This document shows, piece by piece, positions 63,445-64,000 of a DNA stretch of 64,000 nucleotides. Origin of the DNA: Pseudomonas sp. PDM04 (lineage in GTDB: Bacteria; Pseudomonadota; Gammaproteobacteria; Pseudomonadales; Pseudomonadaceae); assembly GCF_014851765.1 (NCBI RefSeq), contig NZ_JACVAI010000001.1:558001-622000 (forward strand). The letters are read 5' to 3'. Below the pieces are notes generated by a model. The model worked only from the letters and a program-made list of their open reading frames with translations. It had not been told where the DNA came from and ran no database searches. Both the position numbers and the translations under genes were made by a program. The first letter of the stretch is position 1, and every line of letters begins with the position of its first letter.

Positions 63445-64000
63445 TCAAGAATGCCGACTGGGTAAGGAGGTGTCTATGTCGTCGTTCATTACCAAGGGCG
63501 TCGGTACAATCGACGGTCTCGATAGAACCAGGCACAGCAAGAAAAAAACCGGGTAAAAATATCGCGGTGCGTAAATGGGGCTCAGCACGAAGACTGCGCA
63601 GTAAATGACGGCTATGAACACTAAGTCATCCTTTAAACGCAACCTGCCTTTGAGCAATACCAGAGTAAAAACCAGGAAAGCCGCGACACAGTGTAATGTC
63701 ACGACAAAATCATTGTAGAAGTCAACCGGCGACAGAAGATGATCCGCTTTGAAAATCAGGCCGTACATCGCATGCAATGCTTTCGGCACGAAAATCAGGA
63801 AATACAAACCCTGATTCTGCAATCTTATAAACTGTGTATACAAACCAGACCCTTCGTTTTGCATACCTCCAATTTCCGCGATATCCGTAATGCCAGAAAA
63901 GTAACCCAGCATCAGCCTGTAAGCCAAAGACAGTGACAGCAAAAGGATTATCACATACCAACCTCTTCGATTGCGAAGAAAATTAATAGGGGAAAATGTT
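63445..64000 (-). CDS. Membrane protein, possible O-antigen polymerase (N-terminus beyond the window)
   Basis: The last 184 codons before the stop at 63445 are visible and the frame remains open through base 64000. Four hydrophobic helices are seen: IILLLSLSLAYRLMLGY, NQGLYFLIFVPKALHAMYG, CVAAFLVFTLVLL, and DLVFIAVIYCAVFVLSP followed by RYFYPVFFLLCLVL. A short Ser/Thr-rich C-terminus follows. The layout is compatible with Wzy or with a GT-C-type transferase; the RYFYPVFF ending resembles the latter in some proteins. With wzz at the other end of the locus, a Wzy is expected somewhere, and this is one candidate. No firm call is possible without the missing half. Confidence 0.45.
   Translation of the reverse strand, partial: TFSPINFLRNRRGWYVIILLLSLSLAYRLMLGYFSGITDIAEIGGMQNEGSGLYTQFIRLQNQGLYFLIFVPKALHAMYGLIFKADHLLSPVDFYNDFVVTLHCVAAFLVFTLVLLKGRLRLKDDLVFIAVIYCAVFVLSPIYAPRYFYPVFFLLCLVLSRPSIVPTPLVMNDDIDTSLPSRHS

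Overview
The window looks like chromosome of a fluorescent-group Pseudomonas. The left part is GC-rich and carries families typical of that genus: a KdpFABC-KdpDE potassium system, SpeE, DUF2897, an ATP-grasp/alpha-E/transglutaminase triad, an Eat-type ethanolamine permease, and repeated palindromes of the GTGGGAGCGAGCCTGCTCGCG type (REP/REPIN). The right part is visibly AT-richer and holds an O-antigen locus ending in the Pseudomonas trio wbpV-wbpL-wbpM. The species is inferred from gene content only.

Region 1 (1-27.5 kb) is core genome. It holds a CorA transporter, a class I glutamine amidotransferase, a fatty-acid beta-oxidation pair (thiolase plus FadJ-like protein), a cytochrome c, the ATP-grasp operon, an RraB-like protein, spermidine synthase, a chemoreceptor, a thioesterase, a CHAD protein, a patatin phospholipase, and the kdpFABC-kdpD-kdpE potassium system with a KdpE-like box upstream. 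An orphan Rho-independent terminator near 10.4 kb suggests an unannotated small RNA.

Region 2 (27.5-37.2 kb) has the ethanolamine permease behind a sigma-54-type promoter. It is followed by a low-GC four-gene operon on the minus strand: small EamA/ArnE-like membrane protein, alkaline-phosphatase-superfamily-like protein, GtrB/ArnC-like glycosyltransferase, and large polytopic membrane protein. This looks like a self-contained lipid-linked glycan modification module. Core genes follow: DUF2897, a TetR regulator, a FabF-like ketosynthase and an SDR reductase.

Region 3 (37.6-64 kb) is polysaccharide biosynthesis. It opens with wzz and comEA. Next comes a roughly 10-kb accessory cassette: a GT-C membrane transferase, a WecE-type aminotransferase, GtrA, a GH43-like propeller protein, a NeuD-like acyltransferase, two methyltransferases, a PhyH dioxygenase, a GtrB-like transferase and WbqC, with a further methyltransferase beyond. 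These genes overlap or nearly abut and plausibly build, decorate, flip and attach a modified 4-amino-4,6-dideoxy sugar. The cassette separates wbpM from comEA, which are adjacent in P. aeruginosa.

Beyond it lies the O-unit operon, transcribed leftward: a probable polymerase or other membrane protein cut by the window edge, a GT4 transferase, a WbuX/LfnA-type amidotransferase with HisH2 and HisF2, fnlA-fnlB-fnlC for UDP-L-FucNAc, a WbuB-like L-FucNAc transferase, then wbpV-wbpL-wbpM. Together they predict an O-unit started by WbpL on D-QuiNAc or D-FucNAc and containing L-FucNAc amidinated to L-FucNAm. No CRISPR array, rRNA, tRNA, insertion sequence or integrase was seen.
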